The position numbers and the translations under genes were made by a program. The notes below the pieces were generated by a model. It was not told the DNA's origin. It made no database searches and saw only the letters and a list, made by a program, of their open reading frames with translations. Shown here piece by piece: positions 18,129-28,900 of a DNA stretch of 64,000 nt (position 1 is its first letter; each line of letters opens with the position of its first letter). The stretch comes from an uncultured Granulosicoccaceae bacterium (GTDB lineage: Bacteria > Pseudomonadota > Gammaproteobacteria > Granulosicoccales > Granulosicoccaceae): positions 62,001 to 126,000 of the forward strand of contig CALLMF010000009.1 in the NCBI GenBank assembly GCA_938006335.1, written 5' to 3'.

Positions 18129-19133
18129 ATGACCGTGAACGCGACTGATCATCAGCAGCTCATCACAGCCGGCAACGACGGAAAGCGCTTTTATAGCTCA
18201 GCGGGTCCTGCGCTGGCAAAACCGACGGACGTCTTGCGATGGATGATCACGCGCAAGCCAACGCGGTGGCCGAAATGGTTGGAAAACCCATCCCCTTCCA
18301 TCGTCAAGTCGCAGGTAGATGGCGACGAGCTCAGGGTCACCTTTATCAACCATGCAACCATGCTGATCCAGTACGGCGGAGTGAACATCCTGACCGATCC
18401 GGTATTTTCCTACCGCGCAAGTCCCTTCCGGTTCGCGGGCCCCAGGCGTCACCGTGCCGCTGGACTTTCCATGGATCAACTGCCGAGCATTCATGCCGTG
18501 TTGATCAGTCATACCCACTACGACCACCTGGACTTGAAGTCTCTTGAAGCCATATGCGCAAAGCACAGGCCACAACTGATCGCGCCGCTCAATACCCGGC
18601 ACTTGCTGGACCACATGAACTACGCGAGTATTCAGGAACTTGATTGGTGGGCTTCCGCGACATTCGACAACGCTACCGTCGTAACGATGGTGCCCGCCCT
18701 GCACTGGACCTCGCGCAAGCTCGGCGACGAGAACACGAGTCTTTGGGGAGGCTACGTGGTCAAAAGCGGACACGATGCCGTGTACTTCGCGGGCGATACC
18801 GGGTTTGGTGACGGCCTTCTCTTCGAGCAGATCAGGCAACAGTTTCCTCGAATACGCTGCGCCTTGTTGCCCATTGGCGCCTACGAGCCGCGCTGGTTCA
18901 TGCAACCCCAGCACATGAATCCAGCCGAAGCGGTGGCAGCGTTTTCGCTCTTGCAGGCGAAACATGCAGTGGGCATTCACCACGGCACATTCCAGCTGAC
19001 CGATGAGGCTCACGACGAACCGCGCAAACATCTTCTGGAAGCCCTTGAGGCTGAGCGCATTGACGACCGTCGCTTCATTACCCTGGAGAACGGGCAAGCG
19101 TGGGATGTACCCGAGTTTCGGATCCATGAATGA
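18129..19133 (+). CDS. Metallo-beta-lactamase-fold hydrolase, NAPE-PLD/UlaG-like
   Basis: This 334-residue protein is built on the MBL fold. It has the zinc motif SHTHYDHLD, FINHATMLIQ and NILTDPVFSYRASPFRFAGPRR upstream of it, then FAGDTGFGD and HHGTFQLTDE supplying later ligands. This pattern is that of the N-acyl-phosphatidylethanolamine-hydrolysing phospholipase D/RomA group. It lacks a signal peptide and is probably cytoplasmic or peripheral. Its substrate may be a phospholipid or another phosphodiester, by family only. Its stop overlaps the next start by 8 bp, suggesting coupling to the acetyltransferase gene. Confidence 0.87.
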   Translation: MTVNATDHQQLITAGNDGKRFYSSAGPALAKPTDVLRWMITRKPTRWPKWLENPSPSIVKSQVDGDELRVTFINHATMLIQYGGVNILTDPVFSYRASPFRFAGPRRHRAAGLSMDQLPSIHAVLISHTHYDHLDLKSLEAICAKHRPQLIAPLNTRHLLDHMNYASIQELDWWASATFDNATVVTMVPALHWTSRKLGDENTSLWGGYVVKSGHDAVYFAGDTGFGDGLLFEQIRQQFPRIRCALLPIGAYEPRWFMQPQHMNPAEAVAAFSLLQAKHAVGIHHGTFQLTDEAHDEPRKHLLEALEAERIDDRRFITLENGQAWDVPEFRIHE

Positions 19134-19848
19134 GCATCGCCCTATCGGACCACGTGTCGATGGCCCGGATGCCTTGCGACCTGATCGCCACATCCTCATC
19201 GGTCGGACCGTTCGCCTTGAAACGCTCAGACCTGCGGAACACGGCGCGCTGATATGGCCTCATATCAAGGATCATCCACACGTATGGGACTATCTGTACG
19301 AAACGCCTCCCCACACGATCGCCGAATTCGTCGAGACACTCGAGCTGGCCATCGCCAAGCCCGACTGGTTTGGTTACGCCATATGCCTGCCTGACAACAA
19401 GGTGTTGGGTTATGCCTTCTACCTGAACTGCGTGTCATCCATGCGCACGATAGAAGTCGGCAACATCAACTACTCCCCGTCGATGCAGCGACGCACAGCG
19501 GCCACCGAGGCAATGTATCTCATGATGGATGAAGCGTTCCGACTCGGCTACCGACGCTACGAATGGAAGTGCAATGCCCTCAACGCACCATCAAGACGCG
19601 CAGCACAACGTCTGGGGTTTTCGTGGGAAGGCATTTTTCGTCAACACCTGATCGTCAAGGGGCACAACCGGGATACCGCATGGTTCGCGCTCACGGACAA
19701 GGAGTGGCCAGCTATCCGTCGAGCCTTCAACACGTGGCTCGCGGAAGAAAACTTCGATACCGACGGCCGACAACGCCAGAGCTTGTCAGACCTGACGGCT
19801 CCACACCGTGTCGCCGGTGATCCCGACCAAGCTGAACGAGCCATCTGA
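19126..19848 (+). CDS. GNAT-family N-acetyltransferase (RimJ/RimL-like)
   Basis: This 240-residue GNAT protein contains RTVRLETLRPAEHGAL at the start of the fold. The central segment reads GYAFYLNCVSSMRTIEVGNI. The acetyl-CoA-binding region follows (SPSMQRRTAATEAMYLMM), then YRRYEWKCNALNAPSRRAAQRLGF, a typical RimJ/RimL pattern. Length and motifs match acetyltransferases in which the acceptor may be a small amine or protein N-terminus. The ATG at 19126 overlaps the preceding stop by 8 bp. Confidence 0.87.
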   Translation: MNEHRPIGPRVDGPDALRPDRHILIGRTVRLETLRPAEHGALIWPHIKDHPHVWDYLYETPPHTIAEFVETLELAIAKPDWFGYAICLPDNKVLGYAFYLNCVSSMRTIEVGNINYSPSMQRRTAATEAMYLMMDEAFRLGYRRYEWKCNALNAPSRRAAQRLGFSWEGIFRQHLIVKGHNRDTAWFALTDKEWPAIRRAFNTWLAEENFDTDGRQRQSLSDLTAPHRVAGDPDQAERAI

Positions 19849-19849
19849 G

Positions 19850-20296
19850 ATGCGTTCGTTCTCAGAGAGTATCGACGTCATGGCGTCACCAGCAGATGTC
19901 TTCCTGCTCTGGTCCACGCCGTCTGGCTGGCCACATTGGGATCCAGACATCGAAGCTGCATCACTTGACGGGGTCTTCGAAGTCGGCAGCACCGGCACCA
20001 TCAAACCGAAAGCAGGCCCACAGACACGCATCGTGTTGACGAGCGTACAACCTGACAAAAGCTTTGTCGCCGAAGCCAGGCTACCGCTCTGCTCGATGAT
20101 ATTCGAGCACAATCTGGTATCCATCGAATCCGGGTGCCGGGTCACTCACGCCGTTCGTCTTACAGGCCCGCTTGCCCCGGTGTTTTTCTGGTTGCTCGGT
20201 GGTCAATTGACGCGGGGCTTGCCTGGCACCATGGCTGGACTCAAGGCAGCCTTGGAGTCAGGCAATCACCGGCCGGCTGCGTCAAGAAACCACTGA
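19850..20296 (+). CDS. SRPBCC/polyketide-cyclase-like protein
   Basis: This protein of about 148 residues has the START/SRPBCC pattern: an opening beta strand SFSESIDVMASPADVFLLWS, then GWPHWDPDIEAA and GSTGTIKPK, and a closing hydrophobic helix (VFFWLLGG). The fold binds hydrophobic ligands; no specific substrate is suggested. The ATG at 19850 lies 1 base after the preceding stop, indicating translational coupling. A GTG at 19808 is an alternative start. Confidence 0.78.
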   Translation: MRSFSESIDVMASPADVFLLWSTPSGWPHWDPDIEAASLDGVFEVGSTGTIKPKAGPQTRIVLTSVQPDKSFVAEARLPLCSMIFEHNLVSIESGCRVTHAVRLTGPLAPVFFWLLGGQLTRGLPGTMAGLKAALESGNHRPAASRNH

Positions 20297-20423
20297 TCAC
20301 TGCATCTGGTCCCGAGTACAACAGCGTTCGCGATAATCCTACTGTGGGAACGAGAGTCACTGTGTTAGTCTCGGATTTGTGTGCCTTTGGGCATCGAAAA
20401 ACCACATCAACGAGGATATGGAT

Positions 20424-20837
20424 ATGGCTCGACGTTCCACGGTTTCGAACTTGTCTGTGATCACAGTTGCTGCGACTCTCGCCGCTGCTTGTGCATCCAC
20501 ACCGCCCAGAGAGGCACTGCCCCAGGTCAGTAAGGTTGGGGATCCTCCCATCACCTGGGCCGGCAGCTACGATGTCGAGAACAACCGACTGACACTCACT
20601 GCCAACGACCAGCCCGTCATGCGCGGTTCGTTCCCGCCTTTCACTCCAGTGATGAACCTCGACGGCACCTTCGAAGACTCGAGTATTCGTGCCGAGTGCT
20701 ATTTCGCTTCTGTGCTCAATGAGCAGGGTGGACTGTTTGGTGCGATATCCACGGCCGTACAAAGCAAAAATGCGAAGACCTCTGATACATGCAAGATGAT
20801 GGTCAACGCGGAAGAAGCAGCTACCCTGAACTTCTGA
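20424..20837 (+). CDS. Small exported hypothetical protein
   Basis: This 137-residue protein starts MARRSTVS and has a signal peptide, probably a lipoprotein signal (LAAACAST). The mature part is a small domain with two cysteines (RAECYF, TCKMMV). An AGGA motif lies 7 bases before the ATG at 20424; another ATG at 20418 is too close. A clear intrinsic terminator follows. No family was recognised. Confidence 0.72.
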   Translation: MARRSTVSNLSVITVAATLAAACASTPPREALPQVSKVGDPPITWAGSYDVENNRLTLTANDQPVMRGSFPPFTPVMNLDGTFEDSSIRAECYFASVLNEQGGLFGAISTAVQSKNAKTSDTCKMMVNAEEAATLNF

Positions 20838-20862
20838 CGGCACGCACCCATCGGATATCAAG

Positions 20863-20892
20863 AAGGGCCGGCACTATTCGCCGGCCTTTTTT
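20863..20892 (+). terminator. Rho-independent terminator
   Basis: A 7-bp GC-rich stem (GGCCGGC / GCCGGCC) with a 7-base loop is followed by six T residues. This is the cleanest intrinsic terminator in the window and ends the plus-strand run that includes the small exported protein gene. Confidence 0.92.
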
Positions 20893-20932
20893 ATGGGAAC
20901 GGCTGAGATCGCTCTATCACGTGGTTGATGGT

Positions 20933-21625
20933 CTATTGATCAATTGGCGTCTGTTGAGATTCCACACGCTCGGTCGTGGGCACTGAAACACGCGCGCCAG
21001 CACTCCCGCCGTCCAGATAGATCATCACCTCCTTTGTGTCGCCATCCTGGTTGGCATCCATTTGTTCTCGCGTTTTCTGCCTTGCAGTCAGCAAGCTCCC
21101 ATCAGTTACGTTGGTGATGTTGTAGACAATATCGGGGGACGCTTGTTGAACCTCTGCGGAGTCGACTCCGACGGTATCAATCGAGCTATCAGCACCTGCC
21201 CCCGTCATATCTTGTGTCCCGGCCACTAGCGCTTGGGTATTGGCCTCTCCACGCAGTCTCTGGTTCTCGACCTCCAGATCGATGATCTGACTTCGAAGCG
21301 CCACATTCTCGATATCGAGGGTCTCCGACCTCCCCTGCAAATTCATGACGCGCTCGAGAAGATCTCCGGTATCCACAGCTTGGCGAGTCGAGCGTGGCAG
21401 TTCCGCTGTGGGGGTCTGCACATCAGCCACGCTGCGCGTGGCCATCTCGCTGGCGATCAACTCATGAGCACGATCACGATGCCCCAGCCAGTAACCGAGG
21501 AGTCCCGAGATGATCGCTACGGCGGCAAACGGAATCGCGAAAAACAGCATACTTCCTCTACTGACAGGGGTAGCGCTCCCTCGGATACGCCTTCGTTGAA
21601 ACCAACGGTTGAGGCGTAGTCGCAT
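20933..21625 (-). CDS. Membrane-anchored coiled-coil protein
   Basis: A 230-residue form starting MRLRLNRWFQ has an Arg-rich cytoplasmic start and one strong transmembrane helix (MLFFAIPFAAVAIISGLLGYW). A coiled coil follows (LLERVMNLQGRSETLDIEN through NQRLRGEA), then an acidic, Ser/Thr-rich tail. The frame extends upstream to 21886, but the extra residues look non-coding and no ribosome site marks either start. The function is unknown; the layout would fit an envelope-spanning scaffold or accessory protein. The gene shares a 272-bp divergent interval with hemJ, in which nothing else was recognised. Confidence 0.6.
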   Translation of the reverse strand: MRLRLNRWFQRRRIRGSATPVSRGSMLFFAIPFAAVAIISGLLGYWLGHRDRAHELIASEMATRSVADVQTPTAELPRSTRQAVDTGDLLERVMNLQGRSETLDIENVALRSQIIDLEVENQRLRGEANTQALVAGTQDMTGAGADSSIDTVGVDSAEVQQASPDIVYNITNVTDGSLLTARQKTREQMDANQDGDTKEVMIYLDGGSAGARVSVPTTERVESQQTPIDQ

Positions 21626-21897
21626 GATCGCGACGCGGGCTCTACACACACGTAGTCGATGGTCAACGTCCGCTCCAATCTTGGTTCGGTTCGAACTGGG
21701 CGCGCGTGTCATCATGTCGAGCAAAGGATGCCTGCCGCAGGCGATCTGTGCAAATCTCCATGCTGGATCTGTGCTCGCAGCCCCTGTGGTGCCTGGTTCG
21801 GAAATGACATCGTCAAGATAGCTGCAATCATGACGAACGTGGCGAAGAGTCGAGCCAGGCGCTAGTATCGCCTGTCCAACAACCAAATCCGAAAACC

Positions 21898-22323
21898 ATG
21901 TACCTCTGGGTCAAAGCGTTCCACATCATAGCCATGGTGGCCTGGATGGCCTCGCTACTGATATATCCGCGGTACAAGCTGCACCAGGCGAAGAGTCAGC
22001 CCGGGGACGCGCTGTTCGAGACCATGAAGGACTCGTCCCTGCTGCTGCGCAAGATCATCATGATTCCCTCGATGATCGCGACCTGGGTTTTTGGCATCAC
22101 GCTGATTGGATACAACCCGGGACTTTTTCAGCTGAAGTTCATGTGGGTGAAACTGGTGCTGGTCATCGGCTTGACCGGTCTGCACATCTACTTCACCAAG
22201 ATGGGTCGGACGATGGACAACGGCGTGAACACCGTTGCGGTCCGACGGCTCAAGCTCCTCAATGAGCTGCCGTTTGTCGCACTCATCGCGATCGTGATTC
22301 TGGTTGTTGTCAAACCGTTCTAG
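21898..22323 (+). CDS. hemJ: Protoporphyrinogen IX oxidase HemJ-like membrane protein
   Basis: This 141-residue protein has four transmembrane helices of the HemJ/UPF0093 family: YLWVKAFHIIAMVAWMAS contains the conserved His, followed by LIYPRYKLH, LLLRKIIMIPSMIATWVFG, MWVKLVLVIGLTGLHIYF and RRLKLLNELPF. HemJ converts protoporphyrinogen IX to protoporphyrin IX in the inner membrane during haem synthesis. Its length and motifs match the family. It stands alone between envelope genes. Confidence 0.9.
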   Translation: MYLWVKAFHIIAMVAWMASLLIYPRYKLHQAKSQPGDALFETMKDSSLLLRKIIMIPSMIATWVFGITLIGYNPGLFQLKFMWVKLVLVIGLTGLHIYFTKMGRTMDNGVNTVAVRRLKLLNELPFVALIAIVILVVVKPF

Positions 22324-22347
22324 CACTACCGTTTGCTGCTATCGGTG

Positions 22348-25300
22348 TCAGTACGTACCCACGAGGTTCACGAACCAGCCACGCGCGTCGTAGCTGTCGT
22401 CACCAAGATCGTCATCAAACGACGTGAAGTTGTATCCGATAGCAAAGTTCAAGTTGTCAGAGATGCGACGCCCCACCGTGAAGAGCGCGCCATGCCGCTC
22501 ACTCTGGGTGCTGCCTGAGATCAGCCAATGGTATGAGCCGGTCACGTCGAACCCGAACGGCACCTTGTAACGTACGCGGCCGGACACCAGGCCCGCGTCA
22601 TTTCCTATCCAGACTCCCGAGTCCCGTCGCAGCCGAATCTCACTCTCTCGACGAGCCAGCTTGCCACCCACACTCCAGTGACGGGTCAGTTCGTAATAGC
22701 CCTCGATGCTGGCGATCAGTGATCGCTCGTCCGTTCCCGTACTCTGCGACAACGGCTGCAAATCGTTCAGATAAGTTACTCGCCCGAGCATGTTCAGCCG
22801 ATCTTGGCTGATGGGGCGAAAGGCAAAGCCGACGCCCGCTTCCACAAATCGAGCGTCTTCCACACCAATACGATCGTCGGTGACCGACGCATTGAGCTTG
22901 ACTTGCCAGCGCAGTGACGCCGACGGTCGAAGCTCAAGACGGTTCGTCGTCACCCACTGCCGAGTCTCAACTGTAGATCCATCATCCCAACGGTATTCAA
23001 ACTTTGAATTGAATCGAGTGGTGTCAGCTTGATACGCAAACGCCGTTGACACCGAATCCCGATCGATCCTCGTGCCATCTTCACTGTCCAGCGCCGCACG
23101 CTGTGCCGTCAAGCCAACGGTCGCGTGCCTGGTAAGACGTTGATCCAATCCGACAGTATGCGCATAACCATTGCGACCATCCTCGTCCGAGAACTGATGT
23201 TCCGTATACACCTTGAGCTGACTGGAGACAGAGAGCCGCTGACCGAGCACCAAGGCGTGCCTGTCAATCTGCTCGCTGTTGAGCGAATACAGGTAGTTCG
23301 AGTAGATACTGTAGTTACTGGTCAGACTGGCCTCCAGGCCGAGCAATGCGCCATCACCCCTGTCGCCGGTACTTATCTCACCATTGATGCTGGTTCTGTC
23401 GCTCAGGTCGTAGCGGGCACCCAGCGCCGTGAGGTTATTTCGGGTGTAGGAGCCGGTGTAGGTCAGGGTCTCCTGCTGAACTGCGTAGATATTCAGCCGG
23501 TCACTTGCATCGAATGACAATTTGGCCCCGACAAGTGTCGCCTCACCACGAGTATCGGCAATTCTGTTTCTCTCGGTCTTTCGACTCAGCTCCGTCGATA
23601 CTGTCAAACGGTCGAACAGCAGGTAGTCAATCTGAGCGGCAAGGCCAGTATCAACGCTCTCATCCCTACGGTCTCTCCAGGTACCACGAGCAGACACTCC
23701 GATTCGATTACTCGGACGGGCAGCCATCTCCACACCCGCCTCGGAGGTATCCACATCGGTTCGGAGCGTGGACGTCGAGAATCCGGATTCGGTTCGGCGA
23801 GCCCAGACACCAATATCAAGGGGGCGGCTTCCCGGCTTGAAATCAACAAGCGAGGCCCGTGCCTCGAGGCTGAACGCATTGCCACTGGTCGTTGACGCGA
23901 CTGCGCCCACCTCGTCAAAGGACAGGCCGCCATCCGATGATAGGAAACTGCCTGCCGTTTGCTGCGCAGACGACTGAGCAAACTCACCCTTGATGTACGT
24001 CTGCTCCGACTTCTTGATGGTTACGTCAGCGCCCTTGATATCGTAGTCCGCGCCGTCGCGTTGCTCGTGCGCCCATGTGCCACCCACGCCGATGTGATTA
24101 CCAAGCCACTTCTTGACACGAGCACCCACGCTCGTGTCGTTGAAGTCAAGGTTATCCGGACTGTATTCATAGTCCACAACCAGATAGGTCTGGTTCCCCG
24201 CCAAGGGAACATCACGAATGATGGAAGGCCCACTCTGCGCAGTCACACTGACCAGTGGCCGGCGGAGCAACAGACGACCCTGAAAGTCGTCAATGTCGTA
24301 GTCGCGGCCCGCTATCAGTACAACGCGATCGACAACGCGTCCGGAATCCGATTGCCGCACTTCAACAGCCACCTTCTCCGATCCTGCGACGATTTGCGTA
24401 TCGCGGAGGTAGTACAAACTACCGCCCGTGCCTAGGAATTCGTTTCGACGCAACAGACTTTGAGGGCGTGATGCGAACGTACTGACAGAGTGCCTGGCAT
24501 CGCCAAGATCGGTATCCCGAGTGCTCTCATGCAGTAGCTGCGCTCCGTACAAACTACGATTGAGTGACGCCAGCTCCGTTCCTGTGAAGTTCGTGTTGAA
24601 GCTGCCCCAAATGAAACGAGAGCGATCCCAGTCCACGCGCACATAGAGTTTGCCTTGGCTGTCAGTGTCATCGATCAGTATGGAATCATCCCCGTAGACG
24701 GGATAGTACTGATCCGGATCCAGATGCCGGAATACACTTCGGGAATCTCTCTCATGGAAATTGTCGAACAGACTGCCAAAGTCATCAGTACCGGTGTCCA
24801 TCTGTGCGGTAACCAGGTACTTGCCCTTGACCTTGCCCTTCAGATAGAACGCAAGCCGCCCGTCTACAAAGATGTCACCACCATAGCGGTCCTCATCGAC
24901 GCTCAAGGGCTCGACTGAGCCGGTGACCCGGTTGGCTCCCACGGTGACATCCGCCAGACCCACCATGAACAGATAGTTGCTATCTATGTCGACACTGAGT
25001 GTCTGCAGGAGATCCGAGGACTCCTCATCCAGCCGTACGGCAAATTCATGCTTTCCGTCTGGCATGAGCAGCTCAAGGGCAAACCGGCCCTCCTTGTCGA
25101 CCTGCACTGTCTGAGAGTTAATTCGCAATCGCTGGCTTGCAGGAAGATCCTGGCCGAGAATTCGAACCGTCGCGCCGCGCACCGGAATACTTTCCCTGAT
25201 CAGCGCGCTATCAGATTCCACTCCATCATCAAATTCTCCACCGAATGAGACAACAGGCAGCTCAAAGCCGTCGGTGATTGCATCACCCTGCTCGATGTAA

Positions 25301-25932
25301 ACCAACGATTGGCGCTCCGTCATGTCGCTGTGTCCGTCAGTGCCAATCGCTCGCAGGGCATATTCAAGCCGCACGCCCTCGGCACGTTCAAGCGAGTCAG
25401 ACAGCTGCGTATCCCAGTTCCACTCCTGTCGATACAGCGACGCATCAAGCGCCTGTACCAGCAAGGGCTTGGTTGTCACCGAACTGCCCGAACGCCAGAT
25501 CAACAACTCAAGCCGATCGATGAAGCTTGCGTAGTTGTTGATGACTTCGAAGGTGTGCTCAGTGTCAGATTCAAGCGATACCCGAGGCGCCGACTTGACC
25601 GTCAATACTCGTTGCAGTGAACCCGGATCCTGTGACAACCAGATCGTACCTCCGGATTCCAGAGTGACGCTGCGTGCCTCCAGAGGCGTCTCCGTTACCG
25701 TCTCCGTATGCGTCAGAGTGACGTCTACCCGTCGGTTCTCCTGCCGAGAATCAGGGGAGCTGTTGCTCGAACGAGGATCCGCCTCACCTGAATTGATGAT
25801 GCGCAAGACGTAAGGCGCCTCCTCGGCGCAGGCCGCGGAGGTGCATTCCGGCTCATTCGCAGAAAGCCACTGGGGCAAGAGAGCAAGACCGACCACACAT
25901 GCGATCAGAAGCTTGTAGCGCGATCGCATCAT
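22348..25932 (-). CDS. Giant outer-membrane beta-barrel protein of surface operon
   Basis: This 1194-residue protein has a signal peptide (ending SAN at about residues 24-26). Residues about 40-330 hold beta-sandwich-like segments, including an ENRRVDVTL stretch resembling sequences near OmpA proteins. A conserved block around residues 350-470 reads YYPVYGDDS, GKLYVRVDWDRSRFIWGSF and LNRSLYGAQLL. From about 600 on, amphipathic beta strands alternate with short turns to a C-terminal aromatic residue (LVGTY), which is typical of outer-membrane barrels. It could be the translocator or anchor for the upstream secreted proteins, by context only. Its start overlaps the OmpA-tailed gene by 4 bp (ATGA). 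Confidence 0.8.
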   Translation of the reverse strand: MMRSRYKLLIACVVGLALLPQWLSANEPECTSAACAEEAPYVLRIINSGEADPRSSNSSPDSRQENRRVDVTLTHTETVTETPLEARSVTLESGGTIWLSQDPGSLQRVLTVKSAPRVSLESDTEHTFEVINNYASFIDRLELLIWRSGSSVTTKPLLVQALDASLYRQEWNWDTQLSDSLERAEGVRLEYALRAIGTDGHSDMTERQSLVYIEQGDAITDGFELPVVSFGGEFDDGVESDSALIRESIPVRGATVRILGQDLPASQRLRINSQTVQVDKEGRFALELLMPDGKHEFAVRLDEESSDLLQTLSVDIDSNYLFMVGLADVTVGANRVTGSVEPLSVDEDRYGGDIFVDGRLAFYLKGKVKGKYLVTAQMDTGTDDFGSLFDNFHERDSRSVFRHLDPDQYYPVYGDDSILIDDTDSQGKLYVRVDWDRSRFIWGSFNTNFTGTELASLNRSLYGAQLLHESTRDTDLGDARHSVSTFASRPQSLLRRNEFLGTGGSLYYLRDTQIVAGSEKVAVEVRQSDSGRVVDRVVLIAGRDYDIDDFQGRLLLRRPLVSVTAQSGPSIIRDVPLAGNQTYLVVDYEYSPDNLDFNDTSVGARVKKWLGNHIGVGGTWAHEQRDGADYDIKGADVTIKKSEQTYIKGEFAQSSAQQTAGSFLSSDGGLSFDEVGAVASTTSGNAFSLEARASLVDFKPGSRPLDIGVWARRTESGFSTSTLRTDVDTSEAGVEMAARPSNRIGVSARGTWRDRRDESVDTGLAAQIDYLLFDRLTVSTELSRKTERNRIADTRGEATLVGAKLSFDASDRLNIYAVQQETLTYTGSYTRNNLTALGARYDLSDRTSINGEISTGDRGDGALLGLEASLTSNYSIYSNYLYSLNSEQIDRHALVLGQRLSVSSQLKVYTEHQFSDEDGRNGYAHTVGLDQRLTRHATVGLTAQRAALDSEDGTRIDRDSVSTAFAYQADTTRFNSKFEYRWDDGSTVETRQWVTTNRLELRPSASLRWQVKLNASVTDDRIGVEDARFVEAGVGFAFRPISQDRLNMLGRVTYLNDLQPLSQSTGTDERSLIASIEGYYELTRHWSVGGKLARRESEIRLRRDSGVWIGNDAGLVSGRVRYKVPFGFDVTGSYHWLISGSTQSERHGALFTVGRRISDNLNFAIGYNFTSFDDDLGDDSYDARGWFVNLVGTY

Positions 25933-28900
25933 CGATCCTGCTCCTCGTAAGCAGCTGGATTCACTTCGACACTGACAAGTTTGACGAGCTCCGGACCCAG
26001 GGCGTCAGCCAGCAGACCGCGAATGGTCTCAGCGCGCTTCTCGGCCAACTCCAGGTTGTAGCGGGCACTCCCTCTCGAATCCGTATGGGTTTCGATCAGT
26101 ATCGATCCTCCACCGTAGGCTTTCAGTTTGCTGACGATATCGGCAACGATGCCCCGCTGATCTTCGCGTACGGTGTTCTTGTCGGTATCAAAGAACACCG
26201 ATCCAAGCTGCACTTCGACCTTGCTTGAGGTGCCGGTGTTAGCTACTGCCTTGCAGAGATCGCTCGTAACACCTGAGTACAGATCAGTATCAGGAACAAG
26301 TACACCAAAATTGATCTTGTTCAGTGTCTCGCTGACGATCCTGAGAACGTATGGATTTTCGGTAGTGAAGCGAGACCCTTGCGGAAGACTGGAAGGATCC
26401 ACCTTGAGCACAACGTTCTGCCCGATGCCTGTCGATCCAGCATCAACGTCAGGGATGCTGTATCGCCCGTAAGCATCCGTCTCGATAAGAAGGCCCGTGA
26501 CTGTCGCGAGGCGAACACCCGGGATTCCAGATTCGTCGATACCGTAGTTCTGTACGACGATACGGAGTACATCAGTGGGTGCGAGGTTTACCGGAGTCAG
26601 TCCGTCCTGGGAGGTTGGAACGTCAACCGTGTGCTGAGTGCAAACACGGATGTCCTGGCCCGTCAGCCCCCGCGCCTTGGCGCCGACATGTGCTTCCGAC
26701 ACTGTGCCAGTCTCGTTCACATGAATTCGCGTGCCCTCATCGGTCAACACCGTGAACGAGTTGTTGTCGGACAAGGGCATATGAACCACGACGGCGGTCT
26801 CCGCCGGATCGTCCTGAGCAGTGTTGCGCCCAGGCAGTGATGGCAAGCTGAGACTGTTCCAACCGAAGTAATCGCTACGTAGAGAAACGCCCGTCGCATC
26901 AGCAGGATCCTGTGCGCCGTCCTGATCCCTGTCGTGGAATACCTTTCCGATCAGCGTGGCCTGTTCCAGTACCGGATCCGAAACGATCTCTACTGTCGCG
27001 GATACCGCATTACTGGCCACCCCGTTTGGACCTGAAGCTACTGCGTCGTTTCGATAACTGCCAGAGACAACACCCACCCCGACTCGCATCAGATAGGTGA
27101 TACGCACCGTTTCCAGCGGATCGATATCCAGACCCGAAATACGCAGAGGGTCCACATTTGCAACCACGGGAGCGGTGACTACATCATCATCGGTATCCAG
27201 GTCCCCATCGGGTCCGGGCTGCACCAATTGAACCGATTCTGGCACCAGCAGGAAACCCGCAGGCGGTGTGTCGACAATCTCGATGTCGACCGACGGTGCA
27301 TCCTTGGTGTTCTCCGCGTTCAGTGTGTACTGCACCAGACCACCGATCGAGGCGCTGCCGACATCTGCAGTCTTGCTGAGCAGAATCTCGGCATCGTTGG
27401 CACGAGCATCGATTGGAATGTGATTGAAGATCACGTTCCTGTCGCCCGCTTCGATGTCAAATTGAACGTAGTACTGGGTCTGCTGCCCGTCGAGCGGCGC
27501 ATCCGGTTGCTCCTGGACTTCGCAGGCGTTGGAGCTCGGAATCGTGTCGATAGTGCAGTCGTGCTCCGCAATTGCCGAGTCGAATACGCTTGAGAGCGCA
27601 CAGCCAAGCGTCGCATCACCGCAGTCTCCTGCGCCTGCTTCACGAATGATCGTCGAATAGTCTGCTCGATACTCCTCGGGTGCTGCACTGATCTCGATGC
27701 GGTAGGTATCACCTGATGTACACGATGCATGCGCATCCGTATTCAGGTTGAAGGCGTAGAGACCGTCGTCTTCAGTTACCTGACCCTGCTGGCTTTCGAG
27801 CAGGCAACTCTCGTCGACTGCCACATCCTGACTATTGAGGAGGTTGAGCGTTACGCCGGCCACCGGAAATCGGGATACGCTGTCATAGACGACACCACCC
27901 GGATCGACCGGCAGCGGCAGATTGACAACCTGACCCGCCAGAATCGCACCATCAGTCGTCTGGCTGTCCATGAACACGCCACTTTCGTTGTAGAACTCGA
28001 CCGTGAATGCACCAGGTACCAGGCCAGTCACGCTGTAGTAGCCCTGGTCATCAGATATCGCGGTGGCCACAAGCTCGCCACTCGCATCGATGATCCTCAG
28101 CTGCCACCCGACCTTGCGCTCTTCATCAGGGTCGACAACACCATCCCGGTCCCGATCGAGCCATACGATGCCCTCGAGCGAGGCCGGTGCCTCGTAGGTC
28201 ACGGTTACCGATGCGTTGTTGGACACAAGGCCTGTGTTGTCACTGACCGTGTACTCGACGGGTGCCGGATCACCCAGGAACCCCGTCTCGGGAGCGAAAG
28301 AGATAACACCAGTACCTTCCTCAACGCTCCAGAGCCCTTCACCCTCGACGAGTAGTGAGGTCACTGAGTCGCCACTTACAGGGTCGATCAACACGACCGT
28401 TGCCGTATCGATGTTGTCTTCCGGGTCGGTGTCATTATCCAGCGGGTTCAACGAGACCACTTGCGCCAGGGGTTGATCAAGGCGCTGATCATCATTGGCC
28501 ACCGGGGCTGTCTGCGGATAGTCGATCGTGATCAGCGCTTCATTGGATACAAGTCCATTGATATCAGCCACGGTGTACGCAACAGGTGCCGGATCTCCAA
28601 GGAATCCCGCTTGCGGTACGAAGGTGACATCCCCTGTCGTATCGTCCACCGACCAGACACCTTCTCCAACAACAATCAGGGTGTCGCGGTCACCATCTCC
28701 ATCCGAATCCACGGCAGCACTGTCCGACAACTGCACTCGCGTCACGTCGATGTCGTTTTCCGGATCACTATCGGCGCCGTTACCGTTGTCGGCCAACACA
28801 TTGAGTGTTGTCGGGTTGGACGGACTGGCAACCTCCGGATTGACCACGCGATCATCCTGGGCTACCGGTGCGGTCTGCGGGTACTCGACGACCAGCAGCG